This document shows positions 45,379 to 54,336 of a DNA stretch of 64,000 nt, one piece after another (position 1 is the first letter of the stretch; the number at the start of each line of letters is the position of its first letter). The position numbers and the translations under genes were made by a program. The notes under the pieces were generated by a model, which saw only the letters and a list, made by a program, of their open reading frames with translations, was not told where the DNA came from and ran no database searches. Source of the stretch: JBBROS01 sp965213845 (GTDB lineage: Bacteria; Pseudomonadota; Alphaproteobacteria; Acetobacterales; Acetobacteraceae); assembly GCA_965213845.1 (NCBI GenBank), contig CBDCAI010000013.1, positions 124,001 to 188,000 on the forward strand, in the 5' to 3' direction.

Positions 45379-46380
45379 CTAGATGCTCGGGCGGTTTGCA
45401 GGCGCCACGAAGCGCAGGTCCATCGCCGACTTCCAGTCCACCGGCAGCTTCAGCATGCCCACCTGGCCCAGCGCCGCGGCCATGTTGTTCATCGCGTCCA
45501 TGTCGAACCCGCCCGCATTCCACCAGCCGGGGCTCAGCTCCAGCGTGTTCTTCAGCGCCGAGGCGACCACCTTCGCGTCGATGTCGTAGGACTCCGCCAG
45601 CAGCGCCGTCGCGGCCGGGATGTTCGCGTACAGCCACTCCGTGCCCCGCTGCCGCGCCGCCAGCATGGCCCGCAGCGCGTCGCCGTTCTTCTCGATGTTC
45701 TCGATCGTGGCGATCCCCACCGTCTGGTTGCACTTCGGCAGCTTCGCGTTCAGCCACGGCAGGCGCTGGAACGTCTTCTTCTCGCGCACCGTCTTGTTGC
45801 TGTAGATCGGCTCGTCGATCGAGGCGACGTCCACCTGGTTGCTCTCCAGCGCCACGGCGCTGCCGGCCACGTCCCCCGTCGCCACCATCTTCACGTCGTC
45901 CCGCGTCAAGCCCAGCTTGCCCAGCAGGTTGAGCATCATGCTCTCGGTCACCGATTGCGGCCGGGTGTAGCCCAGCCGCTTGCCGCGCAGGTCGTCCGCC
46001 GTCTCGATCTTCACGCCGGGCCGGGTGCACATCACGCCGGTGTCGCCGTCCGTCCCGGTGGCGACGATGCGGATCGGCAGCCCCTCCTTGATGGCGCTCA
46101 GCGCCGCCGGCAGCGCCACCTCGCCGAACAGCGTCTCGGCCGACATCAGGTTCCGCACGCTGGTCGACCCGCCCTTCGACGAGATGATCCCCGTGACGCC
46201 GATCCCGGCCTCCTTGAACCAGCCCTTCTCCAGCGCGATCGTATAGGGCGCGCCATAGAATTGCGCGGCATAATGCGTGACGACGATTTCGGTCGGCGCC
46301 GCGGCACGGCTGGCCCGGCCGCCTCCTACAAGTCCCGCGGTCGCCAATCCGGCAAGCAGCGTGCGACGTTCGATGGTCAT
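45379..46380 (-). CDS. ABC substrate-binding protein, NMT1/sulfonate type
   Basis: The 333-residue periplasmic protein has a signal with MTIERRTLLAG, a twin-arginine-like start. The mature part includes EIVVTHYAAQFYGAPYTIAL, KEAGIGVTGIISSKGGSTSV and CTRPGVKIETADDLRGKRLG, in line with the NMT1/SsuA/THI5-like fold for nitrate, sulfonates, taurine or pyrimidine precursors. The ligand is not predictable by eye. A 227-bp gap, G+C-rich with palindromic runs (46530–46575), separates it from the upstream monooxygenase gene. Confidence 0.88.
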   Translation of the reverse strand: MTIERRTLLAGLATAGLVGGGRASRAAAPTEIVVTHYAAQFYGAPYTIALEKGWFKEAGIGVTGIISSKGGSTSVRNLMSAETLFGEVALPAALSAIKEGLPIRIVATGTDGDTGVMCTRPGVKIETADDLRGKRLGYTRPQSVTESMMLNLLGKLGLTRDDVKMVATGDVAGSAVALESNQVDVASIDEPIYSNKTVREKKTFQRLPWLNAKLPKCNQTVGIATIENIEKNGDALRAMLAARQRGTEWLYANIPAATALLAESYDIDAKVVASALKNTLELSPGWWNAGGFDMDAMNNMAAALGQVGMLKLPVDWKSAMDLRFVAPANRPSI

Positions 46381-46607
46381 GAGCCCGTTCCCTTCCCTGT
46401 CGGCCCGTTCGGGCCGTTGCGATCGTCCTGCGCGCCGGAACCGCGGCGCATCTCCGTCCAGCCGGGTGTGGCAGGTTTGGCCCCGCCCCGTCCAGCGTGA
46501 CGCGGGCCGCCCGGGGGCACGCGCGATGCGCGCCGGGCTGGCGCCGGGCCGGCGCCGGCCGGCCAGCAGGGCCAGGGCGCCACGGCGACCCTCTGCGGCA
46601 TCACCCG

Positions 46608-47948
46608 TCAATCCTCCGCCATGTTCTCCGACAGCGTCCGCCCCCGGTACTCCGTGCGATACCGCCCCCGCCGCTGCAGCTCCGGCACCAGCAGGTCCAC
46701 GATGTTCACCAAGTCGAACGGCATCGCCACCGGGTGCCCCAGCATGAACCCGCCCCGGCTGCCCGTCGCCTCGAACCGTTCCTCCAGGATGTCCGCCACC
46801 TGCGCCGCCGTCCCGGCCAGCGTGTTCTCGTAGCTCGTCGCCGCCCGGGCACAATGCTCGAAGAAGTCCGCCCGCGTGATCGTCGCATCCGCCCCCAGCT
46901 CGAGAGCCAGCCCATACATGAACCCCACCGGCGAGGCCCCCGTCGCCGCGATCTCCTCGTTCAGCGCCGACAACGAGAACCGCTCCGGCAGCGTCGAGAG
47001 GTCGTACCCCATGTTGTACGCCATGTGCGCCGCCATCGCCTCGGGCGGGACCAGCGTCAGCAACAGCTCCCGCTCCGCCTTGGCCTCCGCCTCCGTCTCG
47101 GCGACGATCACCGGGGTCGCCCAGTAGATGCCCACCCGCGCCGGGTCCCGCCCGGCCTGCACCAGCGCCGCATCCAGGTCCGCCCGCTGCCGCATCTGAC
47201 GCGACAGCGGACGCTCGCCGCCGAACACGTGGTCCGCCACATGCGCCGCCGCCCGGATGCCGCGCGGCGACGCCCCGGCCTGCAGCAGCACCGGCCGCCC
47301 CTGCGGCGAAGGCGGCGTGTTCAGCGGCCCCCGCACCTTGAAATGCGGGCCCGCATGGTCGATCGGCCCCATCTTCCGCGGGTCGCCCACCTGCCCCGTC
47401 GCGCGGTCCCACACCATGGCGTCCGGCCCCACGCTGTCCCACAGGCGGCGGCACACATCGATGAACTCCTCCATCCGGTCGTACCGGGCGCCGTGCTCCA
47501 TCAGCTCGTCGAACCCGTAATTCGCCGCATCCGCCCGGCGGGTGGAGGTGATGACGTTGAACGCGATCCGCCCGTTCGTAACGTGATCGAGCGAGTTGAA
47601 CAGCCGTGCCAGGTAATACGGGTGCATGAACGTCGAGGCATAGGTCAGGCCGAAGCCGACATGCCGGGTCACCCGCGACATCGCGACCATGAGGGGGTTC
47701 ATGTCCTGCCGCGGCCAGCTGACGCCCCAATGCACCGCGGCGTCGGGCAGCCCCTCCCAGCTGTCCGGCACGCCCGTGCTGTCGCCCGAGAACAGCATGT
47801 CGAACAGCCCGCGCTCGGCGACGCGCGCGATCTCCTCGTACATCCCCACGTCCGGGAAGGTGCGCCCGGGCCAGGAGTGCGGCGCCCGCCAGCGCCCATC
47901 CGTGTGGATGTACGACAGGTCGAACGCGAAATGGATGGTGCGGCCCAT
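46608..47948 (-). CDS. LLM-class flavin monooxygenase, NtaA/SnaA/DszA type
   Basis: The 446-residue protein belongs to the long-chain group of FMNH2-dependent monooxygenases that oxidise sulfones, sulfonates or chelators. It has GRTIHFAFDLSYIHTDGRWR, RDMNPLMVAMSRVTRHVGFG, YASTFMHPYYLARLFNSLDH and GRIAFNVITSTRRADAANYG. ALELGADATITRADFFEH and AAQVADILEERFEATGS follow later. Such enzymes need a separate flavin reductase, not found here. It lies between two binding-protein genes in the same operon, so a role in breaking down the transported organosulfur or nitrogen compound is likely but unproven. Confidence 0.9.
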   Translation of the reverse strand: MGRTIHFAFDLSYIHTDGRWRAPHSWPGRTFPDVGMYEEIARVAERGLFDMLFSGDSTGVPDSWEGLPDAAVHWGVSWPRQDMNPLMVAMSRVTRHVGFGLTYASTFMHPYYLARLFNSLDHVTNGRIAFNVITSTRRADAANYGFDELMEHGARYDRMEEFIDVCRRLWDSVGPDAMVWDRATGQVGDPRKMGPIDHAGPHFKVRGPLNTPPSPQGRPVLLQAGASPRGIRAAAHVADHVFGGERPLSRQMRQRADLDAALVQAGRDPARVGIYWATPVIVAETEAEAKAERELLLTLVPPEAMAAHMAYNMGYDLSTLPERFSLSALNEEIAATGASPVGFMYGLALELGADATITRADFFEHCARAATSYENTLAGTAAQVADILEERFEATGSRGGFMLGHPVAMPFDLVNIVDLLVPELQRRGRYRTEYRGRTLSENMAED

Positions 47949-47963
47949 CGGCTTGACCCCCGC

Positions 47964-48779
47964 CTACAGCCCTTCCAGCGAGGCCTCCGGGATGCCGTGC
48001 TTCTGCGCGACCTTCGCCAGGCTGCCATCGGCCCGGAGCTGCGCCAGCGCCTGCTCGATCGCCGCCTTCAACGCCGGCCGGTCGAGCGGCACCGCGATCC
48101 CGAGCCGGGTGTTCGCCTCGAACGTCGGCCCCGCCAGCGCGAACGTGTCGGCGAACTGCGTCGTCAGCAGCACCGCAGCCGGGGTCGCGCTGAAATAGGC
48201 GTCGGCCCGCCCCTGCCGCACCGCCAGGATCGCGTTGCCGTCCGGGAAGCTCATGACGATCACCGGCGGCTGCCCGGCCGCCACGCACCGCGCCTCGTCC
48301 TGATGCGCGTTCGTCTCCATCGCCGATCCCACCGCCACCGCCACCCGCTTGCCGCACAGATCCGCCCGCCCGCCGATATGCGCCGGGTTGCCCCTCTGCA
48401 CCACGATCTCCTGCCCGATCCGAAGGTACGGCACCAGAAACGCCTGCTCCGCCCGCTTCGCGTTGATGTACATGCCGGAGTTCACGATATCGACCCGCCC
48501 CCCCTGCAACGCCGGCAGCATCCCATCGAACGACATGATCAACGGCGAAGGCACCAACCCCAATCGCCCCGCGATCAAGGCCCCCATCTCGATGTCGAAC
48601 CCCGCCAACACCCCGTCCCGCATGAACTCGAACGGCGGAAACGCCGTGTTCGTCGCATACGTCAACCGCCCCGCCGCCACCATCGGCCCCAACCCAGCCC
48701 CCTCCGCCCCCCACCCGGGCCGCACGCCCAAGCTCAACATGCCCGTCACCAAAAGCACCACCGCACCCAGCCGCACCAT
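47964..48779 (-). CDS. Amino-acid-type periplasmic binding protein (family 3)
   Basis: The 271-residue protein has a signal peptide (cut after WGA) and the family-3 pattern TYATNTAFPPFEFMRDGVLA, FDIEMGALIAGRLGL and ALKAAIEQALAQLRADGSLA. It binds polar amino acids or opines in known members. I took ATG 48779 (AGGGG six bases upstream) over a GTG at 48782. It starts the operon, which also has a second, NMT1-type binding protein. Permeases and ATPase match the second type, so this protein may serve another transporter or act as a sensor. Confidence 0.88.
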   Translation of the reverse strand: MVRLGAVVLLVTGMLSLGVRPGWGAEGAGLGPMVAAGRLTYATNTAFPPFEFMRDGVLAGFDIEMGALIAGRLGLVPSPLIMSFDGMLPALQGGRVDIVNSGMYINAKRAEQAFLVPYLRIGQEIVVQRGNPAHIGGRADLCGKRVAVAVGSAMETNAHQDEARCVAAGQPPVIVMSFPDGNAILAVRQGRADAYFSATPAAVLLTTQFADTFALAGPTFEANTRLGIAVPLDRPALKAAIEQALAQLRADGSLAKVAQKHGIPEASLEGL

Positions 48780-48879
48780 CACCCGCCCCTATGCTGCATC
48801 TGCGAAGATCGTGATCACATCGGGCGACCGCGTCCAGGAATTACGGACGGACACGTCGGCGCTCCTGGAACGGCCAGGC

Positions 48880-50424
48880 CTAAGCCGCTGGCAAGTCCAC
48901 CTCGAACACGGCGCCACGGTCCGACGGCGCGAGCCGCACCGCACCGCGGGCGCCGACCGCCAAGGCATGCACGATCGCCAGGCCCATTCCGGTGCCCCCG
49001 CGTGCGCGCGCCGTCGTGAAGAACGGCTCGAACAGGCGTGTCACGTCAGCGGCCGGGATACCCGGCCCGTCATCCTCGACGCGCAACACGATCCGCCCCG
49101 GCTTGGTCTCGACCGAGATACGCACCGAGGCGCCGGCGCCCGCATGGGCCCGCACATTGTCCAGCAGGCCGTCCAGGATCATCTCCAGCGCCTGCATCGC
49201 GACCGCCGCCCGCGCCTTGGTGTCGGCGACGGCGATGCGCAGCTCCGGCATCCTGGCTGCGGCGCGCGCAAGGACCGGTGCAAGCGCGACGTCGGACGCC
49301 CGCACGTCCATCATGTCCGCCCTCGCCAGTTCGAGCAGCCGCCGGGTCAGCTGTTCCAGTCGCAGCAGCGCATCCTGGACGGTCCCGAGCAGCCGGACCC
49401 GGTCCGCCTCCACGACGTCCGGCTCGCCAGCCAGTTCGGCAGCCCCGGTCGCCGCCGAGATCGGAGTCTTGAACTCGTGCGCCACGTGCGCGGCGAGGTC
49501 GCGGACATACACGGCCCGGCGCTCCAACGTGACCGACATGCTGGCGATGGCCGCCGACAACTCCGCCACTTCCCGCGTGCCAGGGTGGGTCAACGGCAGT
49601 ACCGCGCCGGCCCTGCCGTCCACCACGCGCCGCGCCTGCGCCGCAACCAGGCCGATCGGGCGGGTGATCAGCCGCGACGCGGCCACGGCCAGCCCTGCGC
49701 CCACCGCAAGCACGACGATGAGCAACGTCCCCAGCTCCTGACGTTTGCTCCAGACCGCTTGCATGATGTCGGCCGGCGTGCGCGAGAGCACGATGACGGC
49801 CAGCAGGCGCCCGTCCTCGACCACCGGCATCGCGACATGCACCCGCAGCATCGCGCCACGGCTGATGCCCTCCGGAATCCAGGTGGCCTTGTGGTCTCGC
49901 GCCCGCAGCAGGGTCACGAACTCCCCGGCCATTGCGCGCCGAACCTCCTCCAGATTGGCGAGGCTCATCCCGAGGTCGGTCCCGGTCGAGGCGACGACCA
50001 CGCCATGCGCGTCCGTGATCCGCAACGAAGACAGGGTCACGGACTGCGAGGCGCGCAACACCGGGGCGAGTGCCGCGCCCACCACGGCTGCCAGTGCGGC
50101 CGGCGGCCCTGCAGGGTCCGGGTTCGCCGCCGGGGGCAGGACCGGATCATGCGCCAGATCGAGCCCGGGCCGGCGCGCGATCTCGAACGGACCCGAAGCG
50201 ATCCGGGTCATCGGCTCCTGGTCGCCCAAGGGGCCCAGGGCGCCACGTTGCACGCGGTACGCGGCCGACAACACCGCCGCCTGCGCCACCAGCTCCGTCT
50301 CGGTTTGCCGAACCAGCGCGCTCTCGTAGACCCGCAGCAGCAGCAGGCCACCCAGCGGCAGGGCCAGAACGACAAGGTTCGCCAGCAGCAGCAACACCCA
50401 CAGCCGTGGTGGCCTCAGACGCAA
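48880..50424 (-). CDS. creC: CreC-like sensor histidine kinase
   Basis: The 514-residue protein has an N-terminal helix (LWVLLLLANLVVLALPLGGL), a periplasmic CreC-type sensor with ASTGTDLGMSLANLEEVRRA and MLRVHVAMPVVEDGRLLAVI, a second helix, HAMP, HisKA (VAHEFKTPISAATGAAEL) and ATPase (DGLLDNVRAHAG, DDGPGIPAADV, GTGMGLAIVHAL). Its start is a TTG at 50424, overlapping creB by ten bases; a weak point. In Enterobacteria CreC responds to growth on minimal or fermentative media. Here the pairing with creB and the divergent creD supports the name. Confidence 0.82.
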   Translation of the reverse strand: MRLRPPRLWVLLLLANLVVLALPLGGLLLLRVYESALVRQTETELVAQAAVLSAAYRVQRGALGPLGDQEPMTRIASGPFEIARRPGLDLAHDPVLPPAANPDPAGPPAALAAVVGAALAPVLRASQSVTLSSLRITDAHGVVVASTGTDLGMSLANLEEVRRAMAGEFVTLLRARDHKATWIPEGISRGAMLRVHVAMPVVEDGRLLAVIVLSRTPADIMQAVWSKRQELGTLLIVVLAVGAGLAVAASRLITRPIGLVAAQARRVVDGRAGAVLPLTHPGTREVAELSAAIASMSVTLERRAVYVRDLAAHVAHEFKTPISAATGAAELAGEPDVVEADRVRLLGTVQDALLRLEQLTRRLLELARADMMDVRASDVALAPVLARAAARMPELRIAVADTKARAAVAMQALEMILDGLLDNVRAHAGAGASVRISVETKPGRIVLRVEDDGPGIPAADVTRLFEPFFTTARARGGTGMGLAIVHALAVGARGAVRLAPSDRGAVFEVDLPAA

Positions 50425-51083
50425 GGGCCGAGCCGATAGCCGAAGCCGGCCAGCGTCTCGATCGGTGCCGCGTCGACCGCGGCGAACTTCGCACGAAGCC
50501 GGCGCACATGGCTGTCGATCGTGCGGTCGTTCACCACGCGCTCTACCGCGTAGGCACCGTCCATCAGCCCGTCGCGGGAGACGACCCGGCCGGTCCGCTG
50601 CATGAGCGTGCGCAGGATGCCGAACTCGGTCGCCGTCAAGGCGACCTCCCGCCCATCCCAGGTCGCTCGGATCGCCCCGACGTCGAGCGCGAGGCGGCCG
50701 TGCGACAGCACCTCCCTCATGGCCGGCGCCACGCCGCGGCGCAGGATGGCCTTGACCCGCGCCACCAGCTCGCGCGGGCTGAACGGCTTGCCGAGGTAGT
50801 CGTCGCCACCGACCTCCAGGCCGACGATCCGGTCCACGTCCTCGTCCCGCGACGACAGGAACAGCACCGGGACGGCGCTGGTCCGGCGCAGCTCCCGGCA
50901 GCAGGCGATGCCGTCCAATCCCGGCATCATCACGTCCAGCACCACAAGGTCCGCAGCGGCGGCCAGGGCGAGCGCCTCGACGCCCGTCGCTGCCTCCTCG
51001 GTCTTGAACCCGTCGCGGGACAAGGCGAAGCGGATGACCTCACGAATGGCAGGGTCGTCGTCCACGATCAGGATGTTCGGCAC
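50415..51083 (-). CDS. creB: CreB-like response regulator
   Basis: The 222-residue OmpR-type regulator has a receiver (ILIVDDDPAIREVIRFALSR, phospho-Asp in VVLDVMMPGLDG, KPFSPRELVARVKAILRR) and a winged-helix DNA-binding domain (LTATEFGILRTLMQRTGRVV, VNDRTIDSHVRRLRAKF). I chose GTG 51083 with AGAGGA upstream over an ATG at 51116. It is divergent from creD, whose activation by CreB is the hallmark of this system. A direct repeat in the shared upstream region may be its site. Confidence 0.82.
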   Translation of the reverse strand: MPNILIVDDDPAIREVIRFALSRDGFKTEEAATGVEALALAAAADLVVLDVMMPGLDGIACCRELRRTSAVPVLFLSSRDEDVDRIVGLEVGGDDYLGKPFSPRELVARVKAILRRGVAPAMREVLSHGRLALDVGAIRATWDGREVALTATEFGILRTLMQRTGRVVSRDGLMDGAYAVERVVNDRTIDSHVRRLRAKFAAVDAAPIETLAGFGYRLGPCV

Positions 51084-51095
51084 GCTCCATTCCTC

Positions 51096-51111
51096 TGCAC
51101 CGGTTCTGCAC
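51096..51111. promoter_or_regulatory. Candidate CreB-binding direct repeat
   Basis: TGCACCGGTTCTGCAC holds two TGCAC pentamers 11 bp apart. The E. coli cre tag is two TTCAC pentamers with six bases between, also an 11-bp period. It lies in the creB–creD divergent region, just before the creB GTG start and about 90 bp ahead of creD. The pentamer differs at one base from the E. coli form. Confidence 0.4.
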
Positions 51112-51198
51112 GGCAACGCCGCGAGAAATCCGCGTCCCCGTCATAGCATCCGCATCCTGGCACGCCATCGTGACGCTCTGACCAACTGGAGAGTACTC

Positions 51199-52572
51199 AT
51201 GAGCCAAGCCGTTTCGTCCAGCCCACCACCGCCCGTCCATCGGAATTGGCTCGAGTCACCAGCAGTCAAGCTGGGCGTGGTGAGCGGCATGCTGCTGGCC
51301 ATGCTGATCCCCACCGCGCTCGTCTCCTCGATCGTCTCGGAACGCGAGGACCGGCAAGCGGAGGTCCGGGAAAGCATCGCCCAGAGCTGGGGCCCGTCCC
51401 AAACCGTGGTCGGCCCGGTCCTGGTCGTGCCGTGGCAGGCATGGGTGCCCGTCCGCACGCCGGCGAACGCGCCGCCCGAGCAGGTGCGCGGCACCGTCCA
51501 GGTCGTCCCGCGCAGCCTGGTCGCAACGGTCGGCCTGACGCCCGAGCAGCGCCGCCGCGGCCTGTTCGGGGCCGTGGTCTATGAGGCGGACGTGGCCATG
51601 ACGGGCAGCTTCGTGATTCCCGAGCTGTCGGTCCCCGGCCAGGCCGAGGCCGAGCTGCTCTGGCGGGATGCATTCGTCGTCGTCGGCGGCAGCGACCTGC
51701 GCGGTGCCGCCGCCGAGACCACCCTGGCCTGGGACGGCGCTGCCAAAGGCGGCACCGAGGATATCCCGCTCGGTGAAGCCTGCGACCGGCTGGGGCTGAT
51801 GGGGTGGCGGCTTCGGTTGCCGGAAGCGCTGGCGCCCGGGCGGACCATCGGCTTCGCGACCCGGTTCGCCGTGCGCGGCACGCAGGGTTTCAGGCTCGCC
51901 CCGTCTGCACGGGATGTGCAGCTGTCGATCAAGGCGCCCTGGGCCACGCCGAGCTTCGCCGGAACCACCCTGCCGGCACGCTCGGCCGTGACGGACACGG
52001 GTTTCAGCGCGGAGTGGTCGGGCGGCGTCGGCCTGCGCCAGGCTGCCTGGGTGACGCAGGGCAGCGCCTGCGGTGGCGCCATCGCTGCAGCCGCGCAGCA
52101 GGGTTCGGGTGTGGAACTGCTGGAGGCCGTGCCGGTCTACCGCATGGTCAATCGGGCTTCGAAATATGCCATCTTGTTTCTCGCGCTGTCGTTCCTGACC
52201 TATTTCCTGTTCGAGATGCTCGCCCGGACCCGCATCCACCTCGTGCAATACGCCCTGCTCGGGTTGTCCATCTCGCTGTTCGGCCTGCTCCTGCTCGCGC
52301 TTGCGGAGCCATTCGGCTTCGGCGTGGCCTATGGCGTCGCAACCTTGGCCGTGCTGGCGCAGGCCACGATCTACACGGCGTCCGTCACACGCCGGGTGAG
52401 GCTCAGCGCGGTGTTCGGTGCCCTGCTCGCCGGGTTGTTCGGCTTCCTCTACATGGTGCTGCAACAGGAAAGCTACGGGTTGCTGTCAGGCACGATCGCA
52501 CTGTTCGCCATCCTCTCCGTGGTCATGGCAGTGACGAACCGGTTCGACTGGTCCGCTCGAAACAGGGATTGA
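51199..52572 (+). CDS. creD: CreD-family inner membrane protein
   Basis: The 457-residue protein has a signal-anchor helix (LGVVSGMLLAMLIPTALVSS), a large periplasmic domain (about 60–330), and five C-terminal helices that begin RASKYAILFLALSFLTYFLF. These continue HLVQYALLGLSISLFGLLLL, matching the CreD family. CreD is CreBC-activated; its loss or overexpression affects envelope stress and beta-lactam or colicin responses in other bacteria. GGAGAG lies just before the ATG. It is divergent from creB. Confidence 0.9.
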   Translation: MSQAVSSSPPPPVHRNWLESPAVKLGVVSGMLLAMLIPTALVSSIVSEREDRQAEVRESIAQSWGPSQTVVGPVLVVPWQAWVPVRTPANAPPEQVRGTVQVVPRSLVATVGLTPEQRRRGLFGAVVYEADVAMTGSFVIPELSVPGQAEAELLWRDAFVVVGGSDLRGAAAETTLAWDGAAKGGTEDIPLGEACDRLGLMGWRLRLPEALAPGRTIGFATRFAVRGTQGFRLAPSARDVQLSIKAPWATPSFAGTTLPARSAVTDTGFSAEWSGGVGLRQAAWVTQGSACGGAIAAAAQQGSGVELLEAVPVYRMVNRASKYAILFLALSFLTYFLFEMLARTRIHLVQYALLGLSISLFGLLLLALAEPFGFGVAYGVATLAVLAQATIYTASVTRRVRLSAVFGALLAGLFGFLYMVLQQESYGLLSGTIALFAILSVVMAVTNRFDWSARNRD

Positions 52573-52788
52573 GCCGTTTTCCATGTGGCACAGCGGCTGA
52601 GGGCACGCCGGCGCCGTTGTGCCGCACACGCGACAGCGGCCGCACGACCGTCGTGCAGCACGGGTCTTTCGTGCCTACTGTGGCGACGCTATTCTTCCAT
52701 GCATGGCGGGACAGCCAATCCGTGCCACGCTTCGCTTCGGGGCCGAGCATACCCTGGCTCGCCCCGCCCTCTCGCCGAACCCCGCACC

Positions 52789-53142
52789 ATGATCGCAGGC
52801 CCGTTCGTGCCAAAGCCACGCCCCCGCCTGATCCGCCCCTGCATCGCGGCCGGGCTCGTTGCCGCGGGCGGGGTCCTGGCGCTCGGGTTGCCGGGTGCCG
52901 TCATCCTACAGGCGGCAATGCCCTTGGTGGGCCTGGTCACGCCGCACGAACTCGGCCCAGACCAGGTTTGGCCGGCCGCCCTCGGCATCAGCCTCATGGG
53001 CCCGTTCGCGGGGGTCCCGGTCTATGTGGCGGTCGCCAACCGGGTGCGGTCCCGGTGGCCTCGCGTGCTGGTCACGATCGCGCTGACCCTGGTCGCCGTC
53101 ATCCTGGCCAGCGCCGTCGGGATCGCGCTGTCCGTCGCCTAG
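52789..53142 (+). CDS. Unrecognised small membrane protein, 117 residues
   Basis: The protein has three hydrophobic segments (about 18–48, 62–85, 95–117) joined by short basic loops. No family is recognised. Residues SLMGPFAGVPVYVAVANRVR form the last loop-helix. No good Shine–Dalgarno precedes ATG 52789. It lies between creD and a convergent five-span protein, so it may be a stand-alone gene. A real gene is likely because of the continuous hydrophobic pattern. Confidence 0.55.
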   Translation: MIAGPFVPKPRPRLIRPCIAAGLVAAGGVLALGLPGAVILQAAMPLVGLVTPHELGPDQVWPAALGISLMGPFAGVPVYVAVANRVRSRWPRVLVTIALTLVAVILASAVGIALSVA

Positions 53143-53161
53143 GCACCCCGGCCGCCCGGCC

Positions 53162-54262
53162 TCAAGACCACAGCCGCGCCAACCGGGACTGCCCCATCGC
53201 CTGCGCTGCCCGCGCGCCCAGGTCGCGGAACTGGCCGGACACAGCATTCATCCGGGCGTCCCACGCCGGGTCGATCGCCTGGCCCTCGATGGCCGAGTGG
53301 AAGCGGACCAGCAGCATCGTCAGAAAGATCGGCTTCAGGAACGCCGCGCGCAGCGGCCCCGCGAGCAGCAGCGCCACCGCAACCGTCATCACGCCGCCGA
53401 CCTCCCGCACCGTGGCCGGCAGCGCCAGCGTGACCGCCGCGGCGGGTGCCAGCAGCAGCAGGAACAGCACGACCGTCAGCACCCGCTCCAGCACCACCGT
53501 CCAGATCGCCGTCTTCAGGATCGGGCGTACGTTCTGCGCATAATACACCAGGCCCTCCCGGCTCGACTGCCAGACATCCTCGTCCTCGCGCACCAGGCTG
53601 TAGGAGAAGATCATCTTGTCGAGGTACCGCGTCGCGCCGTTCAGCACGATGTTGATCAGCCGGGAGACGCCTTCCAGGCCCGGGATCGGCAGCGTCTCGG
53701 CCAGCCAGTCGAGCGTGCGGTGCAGGCTCTGCACGATCCCGCGCACCAGGGCGTTCAGCCCGTACAGCAATGTCTCCTGGCCGATCCGGGCGAGCACGAC
53801 GCGCTTGCCATAGGCGAACTGCCCCTCGTTCGTGCTTGGCAGCTGCCCCTGCGTGATCAGCGCCGTCAGCACCGCGACGTGCCCGCACTCGATCATGTGC
53901 AACAGATACCGCAGCAGCGTGCTCCAGACGACGCTGGCCAGCAGCAGGCACCCGATCGCCCACACCCAGCCGAACACCGTCGCGATGTGGGTGCCCAACC
54001 AGGCCGCACCACCGATCATCACGACCAGCCACACGATGACAACGACCGAGACGGTCAGCAGCACCAGGAACCGCATGAACGCATAGGGCAGCGTGCGTGC
54101 CACGAGCCCGATCGCGGTCGTCATCGACGGGTCGCGCACGGCCAGCGGTGTCGTGTGCGGCACCCGGGCCGGGGCCGGCGCCGGCGCCTGGATGCCCCAG
54201 GCCGAACCCGGCGGCAGACCGGACGGCAGGCCTGCATTGTCGCGACCCGAGAACTCACTCAT
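53162..54262 (-). CDS. Unrecognised multi-span membrane protein, 366 residues
   Basis: After a Pro/Ala-rich N-terminus of about 45 residues the protein has two or three helices (about 62–115), an amphipathic middle that includes TLDWLAETLPIPGLEGVSRL and SYSLVREDEDVWQSSREGLV, and two or three C-terminal helices (about 255–330). The REGLVYYAQNVRPILKTAIW stretch before the last helices resembles what I have seen in choline-transporter-like (CTL) membrane proteins, but weakly. No catalytic motif is visible. It follows a caspase-type gene on the same strand, 74 bp apart, so the two may be co-transcribed. Confidence 0.7.
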   Translation of the reverse strand: MSEFSGRDNAGLPSGLPPGSAWGIQAPAPAPARVPHTTPLAVRDPSMTTAIGLVARTLPYAFMRFLVLLTVSVVVIVWLVVMIGGAAWLGTHIATVFGWVWAIGCLLLASVVWSTLLRYLLHMIECGHVAVLTALITQGQLPSTNEGQFAYGKRVVLARIGQETLLYGLNALVRGIVQSLHRTLDWLAETLPIPGLEGVSRLINIVLNGATRYLDKMIFSYSLVREDEDVWQSSREGLVYYAQNVRPILKTAIWTVVLERVLTVVLFLLLLAPAAAVTLALPATVREVGGVMTVAVALLLAGPLRAAFLKPIFLTMLLVRFHSAIEGQAIDPAWDARMNAVSGQFRDLGARAAQAMGQSRLARLWS

Positions 54263-54336
54263 CGCCCACTCCCCGTCCCAACCCCCCTGTTCATAGCCTA
54301 GCCGGAACGGACCATCAAACGGAACGGAACGGCGAT

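Noticed and set aside
46497..49019. Long plus-strand open frame opposite the monooxygenase and amino-acid-binding protein genes
   Set aside because: The translation is Arg/Pro/His-rich without hydrophobic or catalytic motifs; both opposite genes are clearly identified.
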